From Streptomyces sp. KMM 9044 (GTDB lineage: Bacteria; Actinomycetota; Actinomycetes; Streptomycetales; Streptomycetaceae): a stretch of DNA of 64,000 nucleotides. Shown in pieces: positions 35,118-44,308 of the stretch (position 1 is its first letter; every line of letters begins with the position of its first letter). The position numbers and the translations under genes are program-made. The stretch is taken from assembly GCF_024701375.2 (NCBI RefSeq), contig NZ_CP113910.1, forward strand, positions 1 to 64,000, written 5' to 3'. The notes below the pieces were generated by a model. It was not told the DNA's origin. It did not search any database and saw only the letters and a list, made by a program, of their open reading frames with translations.

Positions 35118-37037
35118 TTACAGAGTGCGGGTCAGGCGGTCGGTGAGCAGCCGGGTGAAGCGGGTCGGGTCGGGCAGGTCACCCCCTTCGGCGAGCAGTG
35201 CGCTGCCGTATATCAGTTCGGCGATCTCCGCCAGCGCGGGGTCGTCGGCACCTGCGTCGTGTGCTGTGCGCAGGGCGGTGATCAGTGGGTGTGCGGGGTT
35301 GAGTTCCAGGATCCGCTTGACCGGGGGTATCTGCTGTCCCATCGCCCGGTACATCTTCTCCAGGGTCGGCGTCACGTCGTGGGCGTCGCCGACGATGCAG
35401 GCAGCCGAGGTCGTCAGGCGTGACGACAGGCGGACCTGCTTGACCTGCTCGGACAGGGTGGTGGTCAGCCACGCCAGCAGGGCTGCGAAGTCCTGCTCGC
35501 GCTGGGCCTTCTCGGCGTCGGTTTCCTGGTCGCCGTCGGCGGACTCGTCGAGATCAACCTGGCCCTTGGCGATGGACTGCAGACGGTGGCCGTCGAAGGC
35601 CGGGACCCGGTCCACCCACACCTCGTCGACGGGGTCGGTGAGGATCAGAACCTCGTACCCCTTGGCTGTGAAGGCTTCCATGTGCGGGGAGTTCTCCACC
35701 ATCGCGCGGGTCTCGCCGGTCAGGTAGTAGATGGTGTCCTGGCCGTCCTTCATGCGCTCGACGTACTCGCGCAGCGTGGTGGTCTTCTCCGGGTCGTGCG
35801 TGGAGGCGGCCGACACCAGCTCCAGCAGGGCCTCGGTGTTGTCCGTGTCCTCGACCAGGCCTTCCTTCAGCGCCCGGCCGAACTGCGCCCACACCTTCGC
35901 GTAGCGCTCGGCATCCTTGGACTGCATGTCCTTGATGGCGCCGAGGACCTTCTTGACCAGGCGCCGGCGTACGCCGCGGATCTGTCGGTCGTGCTGGAGG
36001 ATCTCGCGGGAGACGTTCAGGGACAGGTCGTGGGCGTCCACGACACCCTTGACGAAGCGCAGGTAGTCGGGCATGAGCGCTTCGCAGTCGTCCATGATGA
36101 ACACTCGCTTGACGTACAGCTGCACGCCGGGCTTGGTCTCGCGGGAGAACAGGTCGAAGGGCGCCTGCGAGGGGATGAACAGCAGCGCCTCGTACTCGAA
36201 GGTGCCTTCGGCGCGCATATGGATCGTCTCGGCCGGGGGCAGCCAGTCGTGGCTGATCTGCTGGTAGAACTCGTTGTACTCGTCCTCGGTCACCTCGCTG
36301 CGCGGTCGGGCCCACAGCGCCTTCATCGAGTTGAGCGTGTCGATGTCGCGGGTGGTATCGCCCTCGGTGTCGGTGCGCTCGGTGGCCATCCGGATCGGCC
36401 AGCGGATGAAGTCCGAGTACCGCTTGACGATCTGACGGATCTTCGACTCGGAAAGGTAGTCGGCGAGCCCGTCCTCGCTGTCGGCGGGCTTGAGGTGCAG
36501 GGCGACCGAGGTGCCCACGGGCAGGCCGTCGACGGCCTGGAGGTCGTAGGTGCCCTCGCCGTCGGACTCCCACTGGGTGCCGGAGTCGGTGCCGGCCCGC
36601 CGGGTGCGCAGGGTGACTTTGTCGGCAACCATGAACGCCGAGTAGAAGCCGACGCCGAACTGCCCGATCAGGCTCTCAGCGGTGGCGGCGTCCTTGGACT
36701 CCATGATCTTCTCCAGCAGGCCGACGGTGCCGGACTTGGCGATCGTGCCGATCAGCTCCACGAGATCGTCCCGGGTCATGCCGATCCCGTTGTCACGGAC
36801 GGTCAGTACGCGGGCGTCCTTGTCGACCTCCAACCAGATGTGCAGGTCGGTGGCGTCGATCTCGGCGAGGCTGGAGTCGGTCAGCGATTCCAGCCGCAGC
36901 TTGTCCAAGGCGTCGGAGGCGTTCGAGATCAGCTCGCGGAGGAAGATGTCCTTGTTCGAGTAGATCGAGTGAATCACCAGTCGGAGCAACTGGCGGGTCT
37001 CGGCCTGAAATTCCAGCGTCTCGACACTGCTGCCCAT
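35118..37037 (-). CDS. htpG: Molecular chaperone HtpG (Hsp90)
   Basis: ATG 37037 (after AAAGAGA) gives 639 aa; an in-frame ATG at 37064 is weaker. The ATP-binding domain shows IFLRELISNASDALDKLRLE, VRDNGIGMTRDDLVE and GQFGVGFYSAFMVADKVTL. The middle domain has the substrate and catalytic-loop region (PSQAPFDLFSRETKPGVQLY, RGVVDAHDLSLNVSREILQ-type sequence). The C-terminal dimerisation part follows. The length is normal for bacterial Hsp90. It is 129 bp downstream of rheA on the same strand and may share its transcript, which would place it under heat-shock control. Confidence 0.97.
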   Translation of the reverse strand: MGSSVETLEFQAETRQLLRLVIHSIYSNKDIFLRELISNASDALDKLRLESLTDSSLAEIDATDLHIWLEVDKDARVLTVRDNGIGMTRDDLVELIGTIAKSGTVGLLEKIMESKDAATAESLIGQFGVGFYSAFMVADKVTLRTRRAGTDSGTQWESDGEGTYDLQAVDGLPVGTSVALHLKPADSEDGLADYLSESKIRQIVKRYSDFIRWPIRMATERTDTEGDTTRDIDTLNSMKALWARPRSEVTEDEYNEFYQQISHDWLPPAETIHMRAEGTFEYEALLFIPSQAPFDLFSRETKPGVQLYVKRVFIMDDCEALMPDYLRFVKGVVDAHDLSLNVSREILQHDRQIRGVRRRLVKKVLGAIKDMQSKDAERYAKVWAQFGRALKEGLVEDTDNTEALLELVSAASTHDPEKTTTLREYVERMKDGQDTIYYLTGETRAMVENSPHMEAFTAKGYEVLILTDPVDEVWVDRVPAFDGHRLQSIAKGQVDLDESADGDQETDAEKAQREQDFAALLAWLTTTLSEQVKQVRLSSRLTTSAACIVGDAHDVTPTLEKMYRAMGQQIPPVKRILELNPAHPLITALRTAHDAGADDPALAEIAELIYGSALLAEGGDLPDPTRFTRLLTDRLTRTL

Positions 37038-37166
37038 GTGGGTCTCTTTCTGTGGGAACGTCATGAACGGACTTGGACTCGGGCCGAGACGGACCGTTGC
37101 CCGCCGTCGGCGTGGTTCGGGGCGGCCCGGACCGCACCCGCGTGATGTGACTCTGCGTGGTGGGAG

Positions 37167-37817
37167 TCAGTCATCGTCAGCGGCTGTCGTCGTGCGCCGG
37201 CTTTCGAGGGCGTCCAGGGATTCGACGAGGCCGGTGTGGCGGGCATCGAGGTAGGGACGCATGCCGGCCAGGGGCGCAATGAGCTCGGCGGCGTCGGCGG
37301 CGCCAAGAGCGGCATGCAGGGCGGCCTGGGCTGAACGCGCTTCGGGCCCGAGGTGGGCGAGCGCGGTGATCTGTCCGGCGAGGCGGCGCAGGTCGGCGGC
37401 GTGGGCACGGGCCCAGGTGGCGGTGGCGCGTTTGGCGGCCCTGGCCTGGCGGGTGGCCGTCACGCGCTGTTCGCCGGTGGTGCCGACGGTACCGGGGCGG
37501 CCTCGCAGGTAGCGGCGTTCGGCGGCCTGGCGGCTGGCGACGCCGAGAGGGCCGGCGAGGTCGGCCCAGCTGGCGCCCGCGTCGCGGGCGGTTTCGATCA
37601 GGCCGGTCTCCCAGCCGGCGAGCTGCTCGCGCACCTGCCGCAGCAGCATCAGGGAGGCCAGCGCCTGCTCGGGACCGGGCCCGGCGGCGTCGGGGGTCTC
37701 GTGCCGGGCATCGCGCAGCGCGTCGTCTATGGCGGCAAGGGCCGCCGCGGCGGCGAGAAAGGACGCCGGGCTGTGGGCGTCGGTACTGGTCGTGGACGGC
37801 TGGTCGGCTGCGGTCAC
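37167..37817 (-). CDS. rheA: Hsp18 transcriptional regulator RheA
   Basis: The GTG at 37817 has GAGGGAGG five bases upstream, better than the GTG at 37823. The 216-aa product is almost wholly helical and Ala-rich, with a likely DNA-binding segment at residues 85-115 (GASWADLAGPLGVASRQAAE, then RRYLRGRPG). RheA of Streptomyces albus is a thermosensing repressor of hsp18 that is divergent from its target. The same divergent layout and the operator at 37861-37879 support the assignment. It is intact. Confidence 0.85.
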   Translation of the reverse strand: MTAADQPSTTSTDAHSPASFLAAAAALAAIDDALRDARHETPDAAGPGPEQALASLMLLRQVREQLAGWETGLIETARDAGASWADLAGPLGVASRQAAERRYLRGRPGTVGTTGEQRVTATRQARAAKRATATWARAHAADLRRLAGQITALAHLGPEARSAQAALHAALGAADAAELIAPLAGMRPYLDARHTGLVESLDALESRRTTTAADDD

Positions 37818-37860
37818 GGGCACCTCCCTCGGACGGCCATCGGGTCGACGACATCGTGTT

Positions 37861-37879
37861 TGTCATCCATTGGATGACA
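37861..37879. promoter_or_regulatory. RheA operator TGTCATC-N5-GATGACA
   Basis: TGTCATCCATTGGATGACA is an exact match to the published RheA recognition dyad as I recall it. It lies in the 128-bp gap between the divergent rheA and hsp18 genes, 67 bp ahead of the hsp18 start, so it can control both promoters. Confidence 0.9.
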
Positions 37880-37945
37880 TGTTACAACGGTGTCAGTGCA
37901 GCGCATTAGCAGCAACTACTCGAACCTGCTGGAGGTGTTTTCACG

Positions 37946-38377
37946 ATGTTGATGCGCACTGACCCCTTCCGTGAGTTGGACCGGATGGCGCAGCAGCTGA
38001 TGGGCCCGGGCACCTGGTCGAAGCCGTCGGTAATGCCTATGGACGCTTACCGCGAGGGCGACGAGTATATGGTGGCCTTCGACATCCCCGGCGTGACCGC
38101 GGACGCGATCGACATCGACGTCGAACGGAACATGCTGACCGTCAAGGCCGAGCGGCGGCCAGCGGCGAAGGCCGACGACGTGAAGGTGGAGCTGTCCGAG
38201 CGGCCGCTGGGCGTCTTCTCCCGCCAGATCATGCTCGCCGACACCCTGGACACCGAGCGCATCCAGGCCGACTACGACGCCGGTGTGCTCACCCTGCGCA
38301 TTCCGATCGCCGAGCGCGCCAAGCCCCGCAAGATCTCCATCGGCGTCGACTCCGGCCGCAAGGAGATCTCCGGCTGA
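37946..38377 (+). CDS. hsp18: Small heat-shock protein Hsp18 (Hsp20/alpha-crystallin)
   Basis: ATG 37946 follows GGAGG. The 143-aa chaperone starts MLMRTDPFRELDRMAQQLMG. Its alpha-crystallin domain spans about residues 37-130 (EYMVAFDIPGVTADAIDIDV, ERPLGVFSRQIMLADTLDTE, YDAGVLTLRIPIAERAKPRK). The GVLTL consensus and the short C-terminal tail are present. It holds unfolded proteins in oligomers during heat stress. The RheA operator lies in its promoter. Confidence 0.95.
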   Translation: MLMRTDPFRELDRMAQQLMGPGTWSKPSVMPMDAYREGDEYMVAFDIPGVTADAIDIDVERNMLTVKAERRPAAKADDVKVELSERPLGVFSRQIMLADTLDTERIQADYDAGVLTLRIPIAERAKPRKISIGVDSGRKEISG

Positions 38378-38394
38378 CACCGGCCGGACCGGTG
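38378..38394 (+). terminator. Short hairpin after hsp18
   Basis: A 6-bp stem (CACCGG with CCGGTG) and a 5-base loop start right after the stop codon. It is short and so only a tentative terminator. Confidence 0.35.
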
Positions 38395-38474
38395 CGGAGG
38401 ACGGACAACTGATCTCCCCTCCCCGCCCTCCGCACCCCCGTGGACAGCCCGACGACAAAAAGGGATGGCGGCCG

Positions 38475-38558
38475 ATGACCTTGCGACACGAAGCATTCCT
38501 CGACCGCGTGAAGCAACGCGGCGAATACGACACTGCTGAGGAAGTGAGTCCATCATGA
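38475..38558 (+). pseudogene. DUF2267 protein, N-terminal fragment
   Basis: ATG 38475 reads MTLRHEAFLDRVKQRGEYDT, the N-terminus of Streptomyces DUF2267 proteins, which are often found near hsp18-type stress genes. After AEE the reading diverges and stops at 38558, 40 bp before the ISL3 end. About 80 percent of the gene is missing. Confidence 0.7.
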
Positions 38559-38598
38559 TTTAGGTGTTTTTCGACTCTTTGGCCTAGTGGTTTTTTGT

Positions 38599-40007
38599 GG
38601 CTCTCCTACCGTATGGGTGGGTCACGCTGTGGCGGGTTGGCGGTCGGGGAGGGTGGGGCGATTGCCCGCGAGGGTGAGCATGACCAGGGAGATGATCGCG
38701 TCTGGGGAGTGGAAGCCGAAGCCCCGGCGGATGATCAGGCGGGTTTTCGTGTTCGTGCTCTCGATGAGGCCGTTACTCATGCCGGTGGTCAGGGCCGCGC
38801 GGATCGCTTCGTAGTGGCGGCGGATGCGGTGTTGAAGGTCGACGAAGGCGTCGGTGCGGCACCGTCGCGCGCAGCCGATCCACCGGTCCAGGGCCTTCAG
38901 GGCGGCGGCGGGTCGGGTCTTTGCCAGGGCGAACACCGTGCGCAGGGTCTCCTTCAGTCGCCAGGCGCGGTGGAGGCGGGGGTCGGTCGCGGTGATCCAG
39001 GTGAGCTTGGCGGCCTGCCGGTCGGTGAGGTCGCCTCCGTTCTTCCACAACGCGAACCGGGAATCCTTGAGTGCCTGGGCCTGCTCGCGGCCCTCGGCGC
39101 CTTGGGCCTGGTGGCGGGCCCGGTTCCACGAGGCCCGGCGCTCGGTGTCCAAGGCGTCGGTGGCCCAGGCGACGACATGGAGGGGATCCATCACCCGGAC
39201 CGCCTGCGGGGCCCGTTCGGCCAGGGTTTCGGCGATCCGGGCCGCGCCGTCGGCGCTGATGTGGGTGAGCCGGCCGGCCCGCCTCTCGCCGAGGTCGTCG
39301 AAGAAGCGGTGCAGGACGTCCTTGCCGTGGCCGCCGGCCATCCACACCACCTTCGCGGTGTCGTGGTCCACGATCACGGTCATGCACTTCTGCCCCTTGC
39401 GGTGGCTGATCTCGTCGATCCCGATCCGGGTCAGCCCCGCGAGCCGGTCGACGGCCGCGTCGCGGTCGGCGACCACCCGCGCCACGATGCCGCCGACCGT
39501 CCGCCAGGAGGTCCGCGTCCACTGCGCGGTCGCGGACTTGGAGCACTCCGCGGCCAGCCACGCGGCCTGCCGGTCGAAGGCCAGAGTGTGTCCGGCGTCG
39601 TGGCGGGCCCAGGGCACCGCACCGGTCACGATGCCGTGGGTCCGGCAGCGCACCCGCGGCGTGTCGGCCTCCAGGAACACCCGCATCGCCCCGTGGCCGA
39701 GATCCCGCCACCGGCGTCGGCCCCCTCCGGCCTCATAGCCCGGGGCCCGACGACGGCACACCCCGCACGCCCCCGCCGCCGCGCGTCGGACCGTACCGAC
39801 ACGATCACACACTGCTCGTACTCATCGATCCGGACACCTTCGATCACCGTGTGGTCGACCGTCAGCGTCCACTTCCATATCCCGAAGACGGACACGCCGT
39901 TTTCCTGCTTGATCCAACTTGGGACTCGAGACCTCAAGGATCACAGGAGACGGCGTGTTCCACGTATCCGGGCAGGTCAGGACACCCACTCATACCGCAG
40001 GAGAGCC
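38599..40007 (-). mobile_element. ISL3-family element, copy 1
   Basis: The ends are GGCTCTCCTACCGTATGGGT at 38599 and its near-complement ending at 40007. The flanks show no target duplication (TTTTTTGT against GAAAACTG), so one side may have been exchanged by recombination with another ISL3 copy. Confidence 0.8.
38622..39937 (-). pseudogene. ISL3-family transposase, frameshifted
   Basis: The N-terminal frame (WTLTVDHTVIEGVRIDEYEQ, from about 39937) shifts near 39805 to ACGVCRRRAPGYEAGGGRRR, the zinc-finger region. The 396-codon frame then continues with TRIGIDEISHRKGQKCMTVI (first Asp), VRVMDPLHVVAWATDAL (second Asp), NGLIESTNTKTRLIIRRGFG (Glu region) and a stop at 38622. One indel breaks an otherwise complete gene. 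Confidence 0.85.
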
Positions 40008-40009
40008 GA

Positions 40010-40228
40010 AAACTGCCGCTGGAGATTGGGGTTCAGGCAGTCAAGCTTTCGCCATACCGCGCGGGTCCCCGACGCACCGTCCCAGGCACCTGAGCCCGGC
40101 CGCCGGTTTCCTGGCATGCTGTGGTCCCCTTCACCTTTCGGATCCCGGTCAGCCATCGGACCCAGCAGACCTCCCTCCGAGTCTGTCCCGCCTGAAGCGG
40201 GGATGTGTCAAAGCGCCTCGTGACGCAC
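40010..40228 (-). mobile_element. 5' fragment of a different group II intron (candidate)
   Basis: The minus strand from 40228 starts GTGCGTCACGAGG, a typical group II 5' end. It continues with paired segments and GAAA-type loops (CCCGCTTCAGGCGGG, GAAACCGG, GCGAAAGC) expected of domain I. It interrupts an ISAs1 transposase right after its VVKTN segment. It is cut at about 40008 by the ISL3 end, so only about 220 bases remain and no maturase is left. Confidence 0.45.
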
Positions 40229-40929
40229 AGGTTGGTCTTGACCACGGCGATGCAGTGGGCCTTCTTCGTCTCGACCAGCCAGGTGACGTTGGCCTTCACC
40301 GAGTGCAGGGCATCGAAAGTGACCACCGCGCCGGCCAGGTCCAGCGGCGCGAGCAGCAGCCTGAAGTGCCGGGTTTCGTTGGTCTTCGCGCCGACCTCGA
40401 CCTGGCCGAGCGTGGCGACCCGGTGGTGCGTGACCGCCGAGAGCAGATGGCGGCGCGGCGCGTCCAGGCGGGCCGAGCCCTTGAGTGCCTTGCCGTCGAC
40501 GGCGATAACCCGCCGCGGTCGCCTCGCCGACGTGTCCGCGCCCGCCGACGTGCGGTGCTGGTCGGCGAGGCAGGCACCCACGGCCTGATCCAGGGCGTCG
40601 CCGTCGAGCGCCATCAGGACGCGTCCGATCGTGACCGGCTTCGGGCCACGCCGCCGGCCGAGCAGATGACGGCGGATCCCCAGGGAAGCCAGCACCGTGT
40701 TCGTGGCCCGCTCGGCGAACCCGGCGATCTCATCGAGGCTCTTCGCGCCGGACACGACCGCACAGGCACACACCAGCGGAACTGACACCAGCGAGTACCA
40801 CCGGCCCCGACGCGAGCGCGGATCCGGCACCGACTCGAGGTAAGGGCGCAGATCAGCAACTCGGTCCGCATCCAGCGGCCCCAGCTTCTCCGGTACGGCA
40901 GGGATGGAGGAAGATGCAGCGGCAGGCAC
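40229..40929 (-). pseudogene. ISAs1-family transposase, N-terminal part
   Basis: ATG 40929 reads YLESVPDPRSRRGRWYSLVS, RRVIAVDGKALKGSARL with the first Asp, and AVVTFDALHSVKANVTWLVE with the second. It ends at HCIAVVKTN where the intron-like sequence begins. The C-terminal third is missing. Confidence 0.85.
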
Positions 40930-40989
40930 GGGACATCCTCATGATCATCTGGCTTAGCCACCACAACGATCACGAACCCCCGCGCCTGC

Positions 40990-41620
40990 ACTGCTACCCG
41001 CGGCCCCGATCATCAACCACCCGTGCATCCACGGAACTTGAAGGAGCCCTGCGAGATAGGCCACGTCCCACCCGTCGAGTACGAGACCAACTACTACACG
41101 GAACTCACGAAACCACAGGTCACACCCGCAATCTGAGATCTCTACCGAACCCGGGGCGGTTCATCATGGGCCAGGGCCATCGTGCACCTCCCGGTCGGAT
41201 TCACCGTTCACCGCGGAGAGTTGTACGGTGGCCCCTCCTTCTTCAGGGTGCACGAGCGGTCCACCAGGGGCAACACGGCGGCGAGCCGAGGGCGCACATC
41301 GGCCAAGAACGACTACACCACATCAAGGGACGCCATCGCTCACGCTCGGCCACAGCTGTCCCCTGCCGGGCTGAACGGCCCATTACCGATCACCTTCGTG
41401 AACCGGCCACGGCCTTCTCGTCCCACAGCCATGCACATCGCTCGATCATCACGCGGCGGTCCCGGCCTCGGCGTGAAGCGGCTGTGCCGGGTTCCGGGGG
41501 TCTCCCGCTCCGGCTGCTACCGCCACCAGGCCACCCCCACCCCCTTGTGATCGCCGACCGCGAGCTTCACTGCCGAAAACGTCCGCGCGTCCTGCTCCCC
41601 ACCGCCGGAGACCCCGCTCC
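40990..41620 (+). other. IS3-family scraps, no intact gene
   Basis: 41037-41138 reads NLKEPCEIGHVPPVEYETNY and ends at a stop, the C-terminus of an IS3 OrfB. 41450-41545 reads GLGVKRLCRVPGVSRSGCYR, the N-terminus of another OrfB. Nothing else in this 630 bp is supported. Confidence 0.55.
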
Positions 41621-41786
41621 GGCCTGATCGGCGATCGTCTACGGTCTTGCCACCCCTCGACCTAACCCGACAAAAACACACATAACACAATCGCACAAAG
41701 TCCCGGAGGATGCTCTGTTCATGGCGGAATCTCGTGGTACTGTCGCTGCGTTATGCGCTTCGGTTCGGGGGAGGAGAAGCAGCGTG

Positions 41787-42809
41787 ATGATCAATATGCC
41801 AGGGGAGACCACCCCCGGAGGCAGGCTTCCTCAAGATCAGATCTGTCGGCCTGTCAGGGTGGATCACTCGACTGAACTTTCTGATTCGATCATTCGGATT
41901 CCGATCGACATGCTCCGCAACGCGGAATCCCCTCGCCTGGCCGGTATCGACCAGGGCCATGTACGCACCCTGGCCGCGTGTGCCGACAAACTCCCACCGA
42001 TCATCGTGCACCGTTCGACCATGAAGGTCATCGACGGAATGCATCGGCTGCACGTGGCCCGTCTGAACGACCAGGAAACCGTTGAGGTCCGCTACTTCGA
42101 GGGATCGGAGCGGGAAGCGTTCCTCTTGGCCGTCGAGTTGAACATGAAGCACGGCCTGGCGCTGACCCTCTCCGACCGCAAGAAGTCGGCGATGAAGATC
42201 CTGGAGGGTTTCCCCGAGTGGTCGGACCGGGCGATCGCTGTGAAGACCGGCCTTTCCGGCAAGACCGTCGGGGCATTACGCCGAAAATTCGCGGGGCAGA
42301 TCGCGCAGGCTCCCCTCAGAGTCGGGCGCGACGGCCGGGTCCGGCCGCTCAATTCCCACAAAGGCCGCCGGAAAACCATCGGAATTCCCCCCGAGGAATC
42401 GGACGTCCTCCTGCGGGAGACCACTAAACCGGCCAGTATGTCGGTGCCGACGGCCCGGGACACGCAAAAACGATTGGTCAGGGACGACAGCCCACTGCAG
42501 GGCGCTAAGGCGCACACCCGTGCGCCGCAGGCCGGCCTCTACCCGATGGGCTCGCTCGTCGACCCCGTCGCCCAGCTCGAGTCGTTGAAACGGGACCCCG
42601 CCCTGAAGTACAGCAACGACGGTCGGGAGATGATCCGCTGGCTGGAAGCCCGCATCATCCGCAGGACCGATCCCGGTCTGGTGCTGCAGGCACCCGCTCA
42701 TCAGGCGAGGAAGATCGCCGCCCTGGCACGTGCGTGCGCGGCGCAGTGGAACTGCATAGCGATGCGTATGGAGCTCGTCTGCGACGAGTGCTCGCAGGCG
42801 TCCAACTGA
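41787..42809 (+). CDS. StrR-like ParB-domain transcriptional regulator
   Basis: ATG 41787 lies behind GGAGGAGAAG and gives 340 aa. Residues about 35-115 are a ParB/Srx-like N-domain (IIRIPIDMLRNAESPRLAGI, LPPIIVHRSTMKVIDGMHRL, EVRYFEGSEREAFLLAVELN). Residues about 125-165 hold a helix-turn-helix (LTLSDRKKSAMKILEGFPEW, DRAIAVKTGLSGKTVGALRR). This is the architecture of the StrR/NovG family of antibiotic-cluster activators. Leu164 is encoded by TTA (42276-42278), so translation should depend on the bldA tRNA. It is the first intact gene right of the IS zone and probably drives biosynthetic genes nearby or elsewhere. Confidence 0.8.
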   Translation: MINMPGETTPGGRLPQDQICRPVRVDHSTELSDSIIRIPIDMLRNAESPRLAGIDQGHVRTLAACADKLPPIIVHRSTMKVIDGMHRLHVARLNDQETVEVRYFEGSEREAFLLAVELNMKHGLALTLSDRKKSAMKILEGFPEWSDRAIAVKTGLSGKTVGALRRKFAGQIAQAPLRVGRDGRVRPLNSHKGRRKTIGIPPEESDVLLRETTKPASMSVPTARDTQKRLVRDDSPLQGAKAHTRAPQAGLYPMGSLVDPVAQLESLKRDPALKYSNDGREMIRWLEARIIRRTDPGLVLQAPAHQARKIAALARACAAQWNCIAMRMELVCDECSQASN

Positions 42810-42974
42810 GGAAATTCCGCAGTCGGCCCTCGTGACCTGGATCTCTGTGCCGCCCCGTGCCGGGCTCGCGGCGTCATGGCCTCGTCGTGACGCCGCTGGC
42901 GGCATCCCCCGCGGAGAAGGCGCACTCTCCGGAGACCTGCAGATGCCGCCGACGACACCACGCGTGCCTGCCGC

Positions 42975-43796
42975 TCAGCTCGCGTAGCGGTCGAACGTGG
43001 ACGAGGGCTGAGGCCCCGCGATCACGTCCAGTCGCGGGTCGACCGTGAGGATCGCCTGATGAAGCCGCTGCAACTGCGGCGACGGCTCCACCCCCAGGTC
43101 CTCGATCAGCCGGGTCCGCAGGCGCTGGTAGACGCCCAGCGCCGACGCCTGCCGGCCCGAGCGGTACAGCGCCACCATCGCCTGCGAGTGCAGGCCCTCG
43201 TGTCGGGGATGCCGCGCGATCAGATCGGTCAGCTCCGCGATGAACTCGCAGTGCCGGCCCAGCCTCAGCTCGGCGTCGATCCGCCGCTCTATGGTGACCA
43301 GACGGCTCTCCTCCAGACGGGTCGCCTCGATCTCCAGCACGGAACCGATCCGCACGTCGACCAGAGCGGTCCCGTCCCAGAGGTCGAGTGCCCGCCGGAA
43401 GAGGGTGGCCGCCATCAGGTCGTCGCCTCTGTCGAACGCGCGCTGCCCCACGGTCACCAGACGCTCGTACTCGTGGAGGTCCACCTGTTCGGGCGGGATC
43501 TGGAGGAGGTATCCACCGTACCGGGTGACCAGGATGTCCTTGGCGGTGCCCGGGGCGTCCGGGCCCATGGCCGTGCTCAGCCGCCGCCGCAGCTGAAGGA
43601 TGTACGTCTGCAGCGTCGTCGGGGCGCTCGCGGGCAGATCGACTCCCCAGATCTCCTCCATGAGCGTCGAGATCGGAACGACCCGCCCTGGATAGAGAGC
43701 CAGAAGCGCCAGTATCTGCCGGGGCTTACTTGCGGTTGGTACGACATTCACACCGTTGACATCGGCACCAAGCGGGCCGAGGACCTTTACCCTCAC
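42975..43796 (-). CDS. SARP-family transcriptional activator
   Basis: GTG 43796 with GGAGGA gives 273 aa. Residues 1-95 form the OmpR-like winged helix (KVLGPLGADVNGVNVVPTAS, STLMEEIWGVDLPASAPTTL, QTYILQLRRRLS). Residues about 100-260 are the bacterial transcriptional activation domain (DLHEYERLVTVGQRAFDRGD, PRHEGLHSQAMVALYRSGRQ, LIEDLGVEPSPQLQRLHQAI). The length matches small SARPs such as ActII-4 and RedD that switch on antibiotic clusters. No TTA codon was found in it. It converges on the StrR-like gene. Confidence 0.92.
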   Translation of the reverse strand: MRVKVLGPLGADVNGVNVVPTASKPRQILALLALYPGRVVPISTLMEEIWGVDLPASAPTTLQTYILQLRRRLSTAMGPDAPGTAKDILVTRYGGYLLQIPPEQVDLHEYERLVTVGQRAFDRGDDLMAATLFRRALDLWDGTALVDVRIGSVLEIEATRLEESRLVTIERRIDAELRLGRHCEFIAELTDLIARHPRHEGLHSQAMVALYRSGRQASALGVYQRLRTRLIEDLGVEPSPQLQRLHQAILTVDPRLDVIAGPQPSSTFDRYAS

Positions 43797-44308
43797 AGAT
43801 TCCTCCTAGAATCCGGCGGCTTCGCGCTTGCGAGCCGACATCGAATCTGATCTGTAGCGCATGTCGCATTGACAGACTCCGCAGCCTCCCCCTGCCAACC
43901 GAGCCGTCGAGTACGTTAACCGCTGGTGCGGCCCGGCTCCGCAGATACTCCACCGCTTTTCAGGTATCCCCCTAATGGCGCTTTCGCCGTTGCCCACCGA
44001 TACCTCTTGGACCAGCGGAATTGTGTCGACCCATTGCCAGGTGCGGCAAGTGCTTCCCTCAGGACGCGACCGAGGAGGTAAAGTCCGGTTCAAGCGGAAG
44101 GAATATCTCCGCCAGCCTCCTGAACGGGGGTCTCCCATCCCGCGCGCACCTGTAATAAGGTCTTCGTGATTGCGATCTGTCCGGTGCGCTGGACCGGCGT
44201 CTGACGTGACGCCATGCCTCAATGAACTGTTCCCAGTAACCGTCGGCCACCGTCCGTGAGCATGAGGCGCGTCGTGCAGTTCGCGGTGTCCCCGAGTCCG
44301 GGCAGGCG
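43797..44308. other. Intergenic region upstream of SARP gene
   Basis: These 512 bp contain no supported gene. The SARP promoter should lie in the left part. The right part precedes the IS5-like end at about 44309. Confidence 0.5.
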
